This document shows, piece by piece, positions 17,232-24,211 of a DNA stretch of 31,577 nt. Numbering within the stretch: the first letter of the stretch is position 1; each line of letters starts with the position of its first letter. Source of the stretch: a virus. Below the pieces are notes generated by a model. That model was not told where the DNA came from, made no database searches, and saw only the letters and a list, made by a program, of their open reading frames with translations. The stretch is from positions 1 through 31,577 of the IMG/VR virus record IMGVR_UViG_3300021961_000381; one strand, 5' to 3'. The position numbers were made by a program, and so were the translations under genes.

Positions 17232-18439
17232 TGGTTATTCCAGCTGATCTTGCAGCGTTCTTGCGTAGTCGTGCGCCCAAAACCGCACCAAAACCTGTCA
17301 CATCTGTACAGATTGGCGGTGGAGGTCGCAGGCCAAATCAAACGTTACAACAGTATCGTGCAGAAAAAGCAGCTGCTGCTGTAACTCCTTCACTGGAACC
17401 TGCACCTGAACCAGCGTCCGAACCAGCGCCCGAACCAGCGCCCGAAGCGTCAGCACCGGTATCAGCACCTGCTGCAACTCCTGCGGACACAACTAATCCA
17501 TTGCAAGACGAAGTTGATGCGCTTCGCCAAGAACTCGCCGATTTCCAGCAGAGTTTACAAGATGATCGACGCGCTGGTGTATATCGTGAACTTGAATCAT
17601 ATTTGCAAGCTATTGGTTTGGGTTCGTTAATGCAAACTGATTCGAATGGCAATCCAACAGGATGGTTATGGGAACAAGTTAAAAGCGGTGTAACAAGTTC
17701 TGCATCACTAGAAATTGCGTTACGTCAAACTCCTGAATTCCAGCAACGATTTGGAATTATTTTAGAACAGCAGCGGCGGGCAGCCGCAGGCGAAAACGTG
17801 TACGTAATGACCCCAGCCGAAGTGCTTGCATACGAAGTGGACGTATCACAAGCGTTCCGTACTGCGGGTTTGCCAACATCTTTTTACGATACTCCCGGAG
17901 AACTTCACCAGTATTTAAGCAACAATCTTTCTGGCGAGGATGTTGTCGGACGTATTGAAACAGCGTTTAATTATGTTGTTACGGCCCCTCCGGAAGTGCG
18001 CGCTAAGTTTGAAGAATTTTACGGGGTCGGACAAGGTGACATTGCGTTAGCAACGTACATTCTTGATCCTGATATCGCGGTGCGCGAGCTTGAAAAAGCT
18101 GGACGTACAGCGTACGCAGCTGGTGTAGCAGAAAGGTATGACATTCAGTTGGCACGTCAGCAAGCAGAACGTATTGCTGAAACTCCCTTAACTAACGTGG
18201 GCATTTCTGAAGGGCTGCAACAGATTGCTGCTCAGGCACCGTTGTTTGCTGAGTCGGTTGGCGAAGCAGTTGATTTAACTGCGGAAGAAACTGGTGTTGC
18301 TGCCGTCTTTGAAGGTTCGGGTGAAGCACGTACAGCATTAGAACGCCGATTGGCACAACGTCAAGCCGTAAACCGCGCAACTGTTGGCGGCGCAATTACT
18401 ACGTCTGCTGGTGTAATTGGTTTAGGTGTCGGCAACTAA
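17231..18439 (+). CDS. putative internal virion protein with Glu-Pro-Ala repeat linker
   Basis: The 402-aa product starts at an ATG inside the previous stop. After a basic N-terminus there is a low-complexity linker at about residues 56-75, built of EPAPEPASEPAPEPA units. A probable coiled coil follows (about 91-112, DEVDALRQELADFQQSLQDD), then a helical domain. The C-terminus (GGAITTSAGVIGLGVGN) is short, Gly-rich and hydrophobic, a possible membrane-active tail. No family is recognised. The Glu-Pro repeats act in other proteins as stiff spacers. It closes the first structural transcript; the next gene has its own promoter-like site. Confidence 0.75.
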   Translation: MVIPADLAAFLRSRAPKTAPKPVTSVQIGGGGRRPNQTLQQYRAEKAAAAVTPSLEPAPEPASEPAPEPAPEASAPVSAPAATPADTTNPLQDEVDALRQELADFQQSLQDDRRAGVYRELESYLQAIGLGSLMQTDSNGNPTGWLWEQVKSGVTSSASLEIALRQTPEFQQRFGIILEQQRRAAAGENVYVMTPAEVLAYEVDVSQAFRTAGLPTSFYDTPGELHQYLSNNLSGEDVVGRIETAFNYVVTAPPEVRAKFEEFYGVGQGDIALATYILDPDIAVRELEKAGRTAYAAGVAERYDIQLARQQAERIAETPLTNVGISEGLQQIAAQAPLFAESVGEAVDLTAEETGVAAVFEGSGEARTALERRLAQRQAVNRATVGGAITTSAGVIGLGVGN

Positions 18440-18457
18440 CCGGCAACTGTTTAATGG

Positions 18458-18463
18458 TACAAT
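18458..18463 (+). promoter_or_regulatory. candidate extended -10 promoter before the micro-genes
   Basis: TACAAT at 18458-18463 matches the -10 consensus at five of six positions and is preceded by TGG (18455-18457), the extended -10 signature. No good -35 is seen at the right distance, which extended -10 promoters do not strictly need. It lies 28 bases before the ATG of the lysine-rich micro-gene and just after the stop of the 402-aa gene. Confidence 0.45.
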
Positions 18464-18490
18464 GCGAAACACCAAACGATAGGAGTAGTT

Positions 18491-18589
18491 ATGTACGGAG
18501 CTAAGAAAAAGCCTGCCAAAAAGATGGCTGCAAAGAAAGTTGCTAAGTCCGCAAAGAAAAAGACCAGCGGGAAGGGAATGTACAAATGA
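18491..18589 (+). CDS. lysine-rich, histone-tail-like micro-protein (32 aa)
   Basis: The short gene has a strong ribosome site, AGGAG at 18481-18485, five bases before the ATG. The product has 13 lysines in 32 residues, no acidic residues, and AKK-type repeats (KKKPAKKMAAKKVAKSAKKK), bracketed by MYG at the start and GMYK at the end. Such Lys/Ala/Pro repeats occur in histone H1 tails and in extended HU-type proteins of actinobacteria. A role in neutralising or condensing packaged DNA, or in RNA binding, is plausible but unproven. It is followed by a gene overlapping its stop (ATGA), and both sit immediately before the scaffold. Confidence 0.75.
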   Translation: MYGAKKKPAKKMAAKKVAKSAKKKTSGKGMYK

Positions 18590-18723
18590 GTTACACGATG
18601 TGTTCACACGACAAGGGATCGCGTTCTGGCAGCAAGGTTGTTGTTGGTTCGTCGTCTAGCCACAAGTCGGGTTTGGCTTCTACGCCTAAGCCGTCGGGTG
18701 GCACGAAGGTGTCGGGCAAGTAA
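18586..18723 (+). CDS. Ser/Gly/Lys-rich micro-protein (45 aa)
   Basis: The ATG overlaps the stop of the lysine-rich gene as ATGA, so the two are probably made together. The product is almost free of large hydrophobic residues and is rich in Ser, Gly and Lys, with one Cys near the start (YTMCSHDKG) and a run SSSSHKSG. It is likely disordered and positively charged. No family is recognised. The tight coupling to the lysine-rich peptide suggests a shared role in the head, or as a substrate or regulator, but there is no direct evidence. Confidence 0.6.
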   Translation: MSYTMCSHDKGSRSGSKVVVGSSSSHKSGLASTPKPSGGTKVSGK

Positions 18724-18912
18724 TACTTGCGTAACATCAAACTATTGACGTAAACTTTGATCAACATATTCCGGGTGAGCTATTTCAGTGTGTGCTCTTT
18801 GGGCCGCTGGTTTGGCCTCGGGTTTTGTGTCGGGTTACCGGCACCCCATCATCGGCTGTCCGCGCAAGTCGATTGTAGGGAAAGTCGCGAGTAATAAACA
18901 ATTTGGAGAACC
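18724..18912 (+). other. 189-base leader before scaffold and capsid genes
   Basis: No gene is seen here. The stretch contains a promoter-like element at 18745-18772 and short potential hairpins: GGCC at 18802-18805 with GGCC at 18814-18817, and GGGT with ACCC around TACCGGC near 18832-18846. It ends in a clear ribosome site, GGAG at 18905-18908. It looks like an independent 5' leader for the scaffold and capsid genes, which are needed in the largest amount. Confidence 0.4.
18745..18772 (+). promoter_or_regulatory. candidate promoter for scaffold and capsid genes
   Basis: TTGACG (18745-18750) matches the -35 consensus at five of six positions. The best -10 at a proper distance is TATTCC (18767-18772, 16-base spacer), a weak match; CATATT overlaps it at 14 bases. 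A separate start here would uncouple capsid synthesis from the long upstream transcript. The evidence is limited to the -35. Confidence 0.35.
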
Positions 18913-19452
18913 ATGAGTGAGGAAAACGAAGTGACCGAAGACGGGGCACCTGATCACATTAAGCAGTTACGTGCTGATGCGGAAAAGGGTCGGAAGCTTG
19001 AGTCCATGCTTGCCGATAAGGAACGTGAGATTGCGTTTCTTCAGGCGGGAATCAAGACTGATACCAAACTTGGTGCAATGCTGATGAAAACGTATGAGGG
19101 CGAGTTAACGTCTGATGCGATTAAAGCTGAAGCAGCGGAACTGGGTTTGATTGACAAGACTGATGATCCGGTTGAGTTCGGTGAGGATTCTCCTGAGGCC
19201 CAGTTGCAGCAGGCTCGTGAGAATTTGTCGGCTGGGCGTACTGCTACGACTGAGGTCCGTGGAGTGAACGCTGTAGATGCGGCGTTTGCCGAGTGGAACG
19301 ATTCTCGTAAAGAGGGTATGTCTAGCGGTGAGGCTCAGGACATGGCGTTTGCGTCGTTTATTGCGGCGGCGGCTCGTGGCGATTCATCCGCCCAGTTTGA
19401 TGAAGGAGCGTGGCGACAGAAATCTGCGATGTACGGACACGGATCAGGGTGA
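18913..19452 (+). CDS. capsid scaffolding protein
   Basis: The 179-aa product is acidic and highly helical, with a coiled-coil-like N-terminal half (HIKQLRADAEKGRKLESML, then ADKEREIAFLQAG) and a charged, flexible second half. This is the usual look of phage scaffolding proteins, which guide capsid assembly and then leave. Its place two genes before the capsid gene supports this. The short basic/aromatic end (EGAWRQKSAMYGHG) may bind the shell. The start is the ATG behind GGAG at 18905. Its stop overlaps the GTG of the next gene (GTGA). Confidence 0.82.
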   Translation: MSEENEVTEDGAPDHIKQLRADAEKGRKLESMLADKEREIAFLQAGIKTDTKLGAMLMKTYEGELTSDAIKAEAAELGLIDKTDDPVEFGEDSPEAQLQQARENLSAGRTATTEVRGVNAVDAAFAEWNDSRKEGMSSGEAQDMAFASFIAAAARGDSSAQFDEGAWRQKSAMYGHGSG

Positions 19453-19742
19453 TCCACGAACCGGGATGCACGTGTGGCAAGTATGCCTGCGAACTCAGAG
19501 CCAAAGGGATCACTGTTTCTCCTAAGGCTACTCCAACACAGCACAACCGGAAGAAACCAGCAGAGCACACCAACAATAGTTGGGAACGTGGAGTTGCTGG
19601 CGAAAATCGTGGACACGGAACTTTTATGCCGTACCTCAACGAAAAAGGTAAGCCACTCCCCATTAAACAAGGGTCGGAACAACGACACAAAATCCGAGAA
19701 ATACGGCAGAAACAGAAGGCCGGAACCTTCAAAGCCGTTTAA
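19449..19742 (+). CDS. small Cys-containing protein between scaffold and capsid genes
   Basis: The 97-aa product, counted from a GTG at 19449, overlaps the scaffold stop as GTGA, the coupling used elsewhere here. An ATG at 19410 would add 13 residues inside the scaffold gene and is less likely. Near the start is CTCGKYACELRAKG, three cysteines spaced like part of a metal-binding knuckle. A basic, polar remainder follows, with a possible helix at the end (HKIREIRQKQKAGTFKAV). No named family is recognised; small proteins of this look occur next to capsid genes in actinobacterial phages, as far as I recall. It ends 17 bases before the capsid start. Confidence 0.65.
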   Translation: MIHEPGCTCGKYACELRAKGITVSPKATPTQHNRKKPAEHTNNSWERGVAGENRGHGTFMPYLNEKGKPLPIKQGSEQRHKIREIRQKQKAGTFKAV

Positions 19743-19759
19743 CCTAATGGGAGAAAATC

Positions 19760-20917
19760 ATGGCTGAGGTTGCTACCAACCCGCTTAACTCAACCCACTT
19801 GTCGGTTGAGACGAAAATCAACATTGATGAGCTTATCTACATGCTCAACCCGGATGACCTGCCGCTTCTTGGCGGTGTCAACAGCGACGGTTTCCCTGTC
19901 GTTCCGCGTCAGCCTGTCGATAACACCGTTTTCTACTGGTTAGAGGACGAGTTCCTGACCCCCCGTACCACTGTCGCTACCGCCACCGTGACCAATGTTG
20001 CCACCAGCTTCGATGTGGCTGCTGGCGCTGGCGAGCGTTTCGCTGCCGGTGACGCGATCAGCATCGGTGACGAGGTTCTGTACATCTCCGGTGTGTCCAA
20101 CGACACGCTGACCGTGAGCCGTGGCGCTGCCGGTACGACCGCTGCCGCGTTCGTTGCTGGCGCTGAGGTTGTCGGACTTGGCACCCTGCTTGCTGAAGGT
20201 TCCATCGGTGACGAGCAGTTCAGTGGCCGGACCAAACTGTCGAACTACACGCAGATTTGGACCTCCAAGATTCAGATCACCCGTACCGCTCAGCGTATCC
20301 CGAAGTACGGTATCGCTAACGAGTTGGCCCGCCAGACCCGTAAGATCATGCTGGCTGAGGGTGTCAACATGGAGCAGTCCGCTCTGTACGGTGTCAAGTA
20401 CCAGTCCGGTGCGACCCGTTCGACCGGTGGCCTCAAGCAGTTCATCACCACCAACACCTTCAACAACGCTGCGTCGGGCGACTGGCTCACCGTTGGTGAG
20501 GTTGAGCGTGTCCAGCAGATCGCGTACGACGCGGGCGGTCAGTTCACCGCCATCGTGTCCAACCCCGCGAACTTTGCTGCGCTGAACAACCTTGCTGGTG
20601 CCGAGCGTATCCAGACCGTCACCATCGAGGACGAGCGTCGTGGCCGTCGCCGCGCCACCTCGGTCATCACCGAGTTCGGTGAGGTCCTGCTGGTTCGCAA
20701 CCGGTACTGCAAGGCTGCTGACGCGTTCGGTATCAACCGTGAGAACGTAATCTACCGTGTGTTCCAGCCGATGATCATGCAGCCCCTCGCCAAGACCGAC
20801 GACAAAGACAACTACATGTTTGTCGCTGAAGGCGGTTTCGAAGTTAAGGGTGAGCGCCACATGGCGCGTTGGACCGGACTTGATTCGACGGCTTCGCTGC
20901 CGACCGATCTCGTCTGA
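19760..20917 (+). CDS. major capsid protein, SU10-like (HK97 fold)
   Basis: The 385-aa product begins with the pattern typical of SU10/DUF5309-type capsid proteins: TKINIDELIYMLNPDDLPLL, then a WLEDEFL segment near residue 60. Residues about 75-140 form a beta insertion (GDAISIGDEVLYIS...DTLTVSRGAAGTT) before the spine and P-domain (TRTAQRIPKYGIANELARQ). The start is an ATG after GGGAGA, at the usual spacing. Codons are strikingly biased to C- and G-ending forms (AAC, GAG, GTC, ATC), unlike most neighbours, which fits very high expression. A strong hairpin follows. It forms the icosahedral shell on the scaffold. Confidence 0.9.
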   Translation: MAEVATNPLNSTHLSVETKINIDELIYMLNPDDLPLLGGVNSDGFPVVPRQPVDNTVFYWLEDEFLTPRTTVATATVTNVATSFDVAAGAGERFAAGDAISIGDEVLYISGVSNDTLTVSRGAAGTTAAAFVAGAEVVGLGTLLAEGSIGDEQFSGRTKLSNYTQIWTSKIQITRTAQRIPKYGIANELARQTRKIMLAEGVNMEQSALYGVKYQSGATRSTGGLKQFITTNTFNNAASGDWLTVGEVERVQQIAYDAGGQFTAIVSNPANFAALNNLAGAERIQTVTIEDERRGRRRATSVITEFGEVLLVRNRYCKAADAFGINRENVIYRVFQPMIMQPLAKTDDKDNYMFVAEGGFEVKGERHMARWTGLDSTASLPTDLV

Positions 20918-20937
20918 TCGCTGCTGACAACATAGTC

Positions 20938-20978
20938 GTGGGGGGAAGGCCACTTGCCTCCGGTGGTCTTCCCCCCAC
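20938..20978 (+). terminator. strong hairpin after the capsid gene
   Basis: A 16-bp stem, GTGGGGGGAAGGCCAC (20938-20953) with GTGGTCTTCCCCCCAC (20963-20978), has one G-U pair and a 9-base loop. It lies 20 bases after the capsid stop and 19 before the next start. No U-tract follows, so it may act as a partial terminator of the actinobacterial type or as an mRNA-stabilising 3' end that keeps capsid mRNA abundant relative to the fibre genes. Confidence 0.75.
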
Positions 20979-20997
20979 AACGGAACAGAGGTAACAC

Positions 20998-21360
20998 ATG
21001 AGTATTTCTAATTACGCTGAGAACGCAATGCTTGATGCTTTGCGGAACACCTCGTTTGCGGTAGCGGCTACGTATCTTCAGCTTCACACGGGTGATCCGG
21101 GTGAGGATGGTACGGCTTCTGTAGCGACTGAGAACACTCGTCAGGCGGTGTCGTTTGCTGCGTCGTCGGGTGGGTCGATGGCTTCGTCGGCTAACGTGAC
21201 GTGGACCAACGTTTCTACGACGGAAACGTATACGCATTGGTCGATGTGGGATGCGTCTACTGCTGGTAACTGTTTGTGGACTGGTTCGCTTGCGTCATCG
21301 GCTTCGGTTGATGCGGGTGACACGTTCCAGATTACGAGCTTGACTTTGACGTTGGACTGA
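20998..21360 (+). CDS. phage Gp80-like small fibre/virion protein
   Basis: The 120-aa product opens with SISNYAENAMLDALRNTSFA and LQLHTGDPGEDG, the arrangement of the mycobacteriophage Gp80-like tail-fibre family: a short helix followed by a beta region with an LHTxDPG motif. Later strands are rich in Thr and Ser with aromatics (HWSMWDAS). The start is an ATG behind GAGG. It follows the capsid hairpin and heads the fibre cassette. It is likely a decoration or fibre protein exposed on the virion; whether on head or tail is unknown. Confidence 0.7.
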   Translation: MSISNYAENAMLDALRNTSFAVAATYLQLHTGDPGEDGTASVATENTRQAVSFAASSGGSMASSANVTWTNVSTTETYTHWSMWDASTAGNCLWTGSLASSASVDAGDTFQITSLTLTLD

Positions 21361-21361
21361 T

Positions 21362-21697
21362 ATGGCGACGAATTTTCCTGCGTCGCTTGATTCGTTGACG
21401 AATCCGACTAGTTCGGATTCGTTGAATTCGCCTTCTCATTCGGCGCAGCACGCGAACTCGAATGATGCGATTGAAGCTTTGCAGGCGAAGGTTGGTGTTG
21501 ATTCGTCTGCGGTGACTTCGAGCTTGGATTATCGGGTTGGTCGTTTGGAGACGTTTCCGATTCAGTTGAACGGTCAGACGATCAGCGCGGATTATACGAT
21601 TCCGTCGGGTTATAACGGTGTTTCTGCTGGGCCTGTTACTATTGCGAGTGGGGTTACTGTGACGGTTTCTTCTGGAAGTGCGTGGGCGGTTGTATGA
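21362..21697 (+). CDS. small fibre protein with FPxSLDxLTNP N-terminal module
   Basis: The 111-aa product starts with the module ATNFPASLDSLTNP, then SAQHANSNDAIEALQAKVG, found again at the start of the proteins at 24211 and 25906. In tail-fibre proteins of many phages a comparable N-terminal piece (HxxxHNDAIEAIQxxLG) attaches the fibre and starts a trimeric helix. Here it is followed by a short beta-rich end (GVTVTVSSGSAWAVV). Its stop overlaps the next start (ATGA), so this may be the base half of a two-gene fibre whose tip is the 209-aa protein. Confidence 0.7.
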   Translation: MATNFPASLDSLTNPTSSDSLNSPSHSAQHANSNDAIEALQAKVGVDSSAVTSSLDYRVGRLETFPIQLNGQTISADYTIPSGYNGVSAGPVTIASGVTVTVSSGSAWAVV

Positions 21698-22323
21698 GTA
21701 CGTTGAGTGTTGGTGATCTTGAAGGGTTGGCGGCGAACAGTAATGTTATTTCTGTCCCTACCGGTCATACGTTGAATGTTGCTGATGCGGGTGCTTTGCA
21801 GATTGGTGGTTCTGGCGTTGTTAATGCCGGGTTGGTGCCGTTGGCAACTAGCACTTTTTCGGCAGTATCTAGCGTTGAGATTGACGATGTGTTTTCGTCC
21901 GATTATCGGAACTACAAGATCACGCTCCGCATTTTGACGCTTAGTGCTTCCACAACGTTGACGGCCCAGTTGCGTTCGGGCGGTACCACTGTGACTTCAG
22001 GCTACAATACCAACCGTTTGTATTCTTATGGATCCAACGTCGGGGGTGGTGAAAACCCCTCAGGGACTGATGATTGGTATATGGGGAGTCCTCACAACGC
22101 TTACAATGACAGATGTGGCTTTGAGATGACATTGTTTGACCCGTACAGCACAGATGTGAAGTTGGCGACGGCGCAGGGCACATACCGTGACAGCACGTAT
22201 CACGTTTCATATACGAATGGCTACTACGCAGGTACCGCAGGCCTGTGTGACGGAATCCGTGTGGCCGTTTCAGGAACGTTCGGTGGAACACTCAATATTT
22301 ATGGATTGGTGGACCCGTCGTGA
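21694..22323 (+). CDS. fibre tip-like beta protein
   Basis: The 209-aa product starts at the ATG in ATGA. An upstream in-frame GTG at 21682 is less likely. After about 45 residues of turn-rich sequence comes a jelly-roll-like domain with DDVFSSDYRNYKITLRI and a final strand ending NIYGLVDPS. The same domain forms the end of the 230-aa protein at 25906 (SDVFTTDYDNYRILFEF ... VYGYK). Such domains end fibres in many aquatic phages and are thought to bind the receptor or cap the trimer. A GTGA overlap leads to a small helical partner. Confidence 0.7.
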   Translation: MSTLSVGDLEGLAANSNVISVPTGHTLNVADAGALQIGGSGVVNAGLVPLATSTFSAVSSVEIDDVFSSDYRNYKITLRILTLSASTTLTAQLRSGGTTVTSGYNTNRLYSYGSNVGGGENPSGTDDWYMGSPHNAYNDRCGFEMTLFDPYSTDVKLATAQGTYRDSTYHVSYTNGYYAGTAGLCDGIRVAVSGTFGGTLNIYGLVDPS

Positions 22324-22550
22324 GCAATCAGAAACTTGTGATCAACGCTAAGACTGGTGAGCAAACTCTTGTTGCTCTCACTTCCGATGAGATTGCAGAA
22401 CGTGAAGCGCGCCATGCAAGACATGAAGCAATGATGGTTGAACGTGAATTGCGGGAGGCCGCTCGTCAGTCTGTTATTGAGAAGTTGGAGGCTTTAGGAT
22501 TGACCGTTGATGAGATTCGGGAAGCCTTTGGTTTGGAGGCCCCCCAGTGA
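22320..22550 (+). CDS. small helical partner protein with KLxALGLTVDEI tag (copy 1)
   Basis: The 76-aa product starts at GTG (GTGA overlap) and is charged and helical, with EIAEREARHARHEAMMVERE. It ends in IEKLEALGLTVDEIREAFGL, a tag shared with the proteins at 23092, 23942 and 26585. All four follow a fibre-like gene directly, as tail-fibre chaperones do. It could be an assembly chaperone or a small docking subunit. It also overlaps the next start (GTGA). Confidence 0.65.
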   Translation: MSNQKLVINAKTGEQTLVALTSDEIAEREARHARHEAMMVERELREAARQSVIEKLEALGLTVDEIREAFGLEAPQ

Positions 22551-23095
22551 GTACGTTGAGGTTCAACACTTGGCAGGATACGGGGGGCACGGAGGTTGCT
22601 AACTCGACGTTGGGTACCGGCAAGATTTTGCAGGTCGTGTCTACCACCAAGACTGACACGTTTACAGCGGCAACCGACAACGACGGAACACCCAACGCCC
22701 AATGGACATCGGTGACAGGACTCACCGCAACAATTACACCGACTTCAGCAACTTCAAAAGTGTTAGTTTTGGTGGAACTTAGCGTTGGTTATCTCATGTC
22801 GTATCGCATCACCCGTGGTGGTACTGCTATTGGTGTAGGTGCTGCTGCGGGCAGTCGCCAACAGGCAACAAGTGGAGGCGGCAAAGACAACACCTACTAC
22901 TTAGAAAATGTGTCTGGTGTTCATCTTGACAGCCCTGCAACAACGTCTGCAACCACTTACGGTGTTGACATTGCCAACAACTCAAGCACCGCAACAACAA
23001 TCACGCTCTACATCAACCGTATGCAGAATGATTTTGACAATACTGCAACGTCTAGAGGCATTTCCACCATTACTCTTGTGGAGGTGTCAGCGTGA
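22547..23095 (+). CDS. fibre protein, tandem paralogue A
   Basis: The 182-aa product starts at GTG (GTGA overlap). Segments STLRFNTWQDTGG, GKILQVVSTTKTDTFT, ATITPTSATSKVLVL and HLDSPATTSATTYGVDI lead to an end reading GISTITLVEVSA. The protein at 23361 matches it throughout in order and spacing. This beta-sandwich family is common in fibre genes of aquatic phages, to my knowledge, and is a candidate receptor-binding or decoration subunit. The last 17 bases of the gene are identical to the end of the 23361 gene, giving a repeated gene-junction sequence. Confidence 0.75.
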   Translation: MSTLRFNTWQDTGGTEVANSTLGTGKILQVVSTTKTDTFTAATDNDGTPNAQWTSVTGLTATITPTSATSKVLVLVELSVGYLMSYRITRGGTAIGVGAAAGSRQQATSGGGKDNTYYLENVSGVHLDSPATTSATTYGVDIANNSSTATTITLYINRMQNDFDNTATSRGISTITLVEVSA

Positions 23096-23361
23096 TTGAC
23101 TACACTGCCATTCTCACCGCCAACTATGAAGGCTCCGCATGGAGTCTGAACGGCGACACCTACGACGGCCTCACATGGCTGAGCGATACGCCCAAGCCTA
23201 CCCAACAGGAGTTAGATGATGCGTGGCCTGCTGTCCAGCAAGCCCGACAGGACGCTATTGCTGCCGAAGCTGCTGCTAAACAATCCGCTATCGACAAGCT
23301 TGCGGCTCTCGGTCTTTCGGTGGATGAAATCCGGGCCGCGTTTGGTTTGGGGGGTGACTGA
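23092..23361 (+). CDS. small helical partner protein with KLxALGLSVDEI tag (copy 2)
   Basis: The 89-aa product starts at GTG inside GTGA. The N-terminal half (YTAILTANYEGSAWSLNGD, then YDGLTWLSDTPKPTQQELDD) resembles small XkdW-like or fibre-assembly proteins. The second half is an Ala-rich helix ending in DKLAALGLSVDEIRAAFGLG. It is the close relative of the protein at 23942. Position after a fibre gene suggests a dedicated chaperone or adaptor. TGATG links it to the next fibre gene. Confidence 0.7.
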   Translation: MIDYTAILTANYEGSAWSLNGDTYDGLTWLSDTPKPTQQELDDAWPAVQQARQDAIAAEAAAKQSAIDKLAALGLSVDEIRAAFGLGGD

Positions 23362-23945
23362 TGGCTTCTATTCTTCGTTTTGATAATTGGCAGAATTCTG
23401 ATGGTACGTCTATTGCTACTACTGATGCTTCTGGGAATATCAGTTTTGCTGGTTCGGGGGCAGGCAAGATTTTGCAGGTGGTGTCAACGGCAAAGACCGA
23501 CACTTGGTCGGGAAGCGTCACTGCAGAAGCATTTAGCAGCAACATCACCGGCCTAGAAGTGACGATTACGCCGACTTCCGCGACTTCTAAGGTGCTGATC
23601 ATCTGCCTTCTTCACGCCAGTCACGGCAATTACGGTCAGGCAAACTGGCGTCTGGTTCGCAACGGCACTGCGGTTGGTGTAGCGGATGCGGCAAGCAGCC
23701 GCCCCCAGTTGACGAGCGGACTCCAACCATCCGACGTTACCTCGGCAACCGCCACGCCGCAGATGAACATGGGCGCGCATTACTTGGATAGTCCTGCCAG
23801 TACCTCGGCTTTGACCTATGGCGTACAACTTTACAACGTGAACCCGACTGGCACGTTTTACGTCAACCGCACCCAAAACGATGGCGATTCGACATCGCGT
23901 GGCCGTTGGGTCTCAACGATTACCGCTATGGAGGTGTCAGCGTGA
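23361..23945 (+). CDS. fibre protein, tandem paralogue B
   Basis: The 194-aa product is a diverged duplicate of the 182-aa protein at 22547: SILRFDNWQNSDG, GKILQVVSTAKTDTW, VTITPTSATSKVLII, HYLDSPASTSALTYGVQL and VSTITAMEVSA occupy the same places. The middle (HASHGNYGQANWRL and the following loops) differs most, as expected if it carries receptor specificity. Its ATG overlaps the stop of the partner gene as TGATG. With the next gene it repeats the unit just upstream. Confidence 0.75.
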   Translation: MASILRFDNWQNSDGTSIATTDASGNISFAGSGAGKILQVVSTAKTDTWSGSVTAEAFSSNITGLEVTITPTSATSKVLIICLLHASHGNYGQANWRLVRNGTAVGVADAASSRPQLTSGLQPSDVTSATATPQMNMGAHYLDSPASTSALTYGVQLYNVNPTGTFYVNRTQNDGDSTSRGRWVSTITAMEVSA

Positions 23946-24211
23946 CTGACTACGCCGCCGTGCTAAGTGAGAACTATCCCGACGCAATTTGGGAACTAAA
24001 TGGCGACGCTTACGACGGACTCACATGGCTGTCTGACAGTCCGAAGCCGACGCAGGCCGAGTTGGATGCCGCATGGCCTGCCGTACAGCAAGCTAAAACT
24101 AATGCTGTAGCGGCTGAAGAAGCAACCCGTCAGTCTGCTGTTGACAAGTTGGCGGCGTTGGGTTTGACCGTTGATGAGATTCGGGTTGCATTCGGATTGG
24201 GTGGTGAATAA
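23942..24211 (+). CDS. small helical partner protein with KLxALGLTVDEI tag (copy 3)
   Basis: The 89-aa product starts at the GTG in GTGA (a TTG 36 bases earlier is discarded, since it lies inside the upstream gene and lacks support). It matches the protein at 23092 over its whole length: WELNGDAYDGLTWLSDSPKP, then AAWPAVQQAK, then DKLAALGLTVDEIRVAFGLG. Both the unit order and the gene-end sequences repeat, so this is half of a duplicated fibre/partner pair. It overlaps the next start as TAATG. Confidence 0.7.
   Translation: MTDYAAVLSENYPDAIWELNGDAYDGLTWLSDSPKPTQAELDAAWPAVQQAKTNAVAAEEATRQSAVDKLAALGLTVDEIRVAFGLGGE

Larger units (their letters stand above)
23079..23953 (+). repeat. 17-base identical gene-junction repeat, two copies
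   Basis: TGGAGGTGTCAGCGTGA occurs at 23079-23095 and 23929-23945, exactly at the end of each fibre paralogue and the start of each partner gene. Identity continues past one mismatch as TGACTAC to 23103 and 23953. The flanking genes (22547-23361 and 23361-24211) are duplicates. The repeat is a remnant of tandem duplication and a possible site for module exchange by homologous recombination. Confidence 0.7.

Noticed and set aside
19474-19767. Alternative 97-codon frame between scaffold and capsid genes
   Set aside because: It has no ribosome site or coupling, and would overlap the capsid start. The 19449 frame has GTGA coupling and a coherent Cys pattern.
19940-20980. 346-codon open frame opposite the capsid gene
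   Set aside because: It is a by-product of the strong C/G-ending codon bias of the capsid gene, crosses the hairpin and has no ribosome site or recognisable domain.
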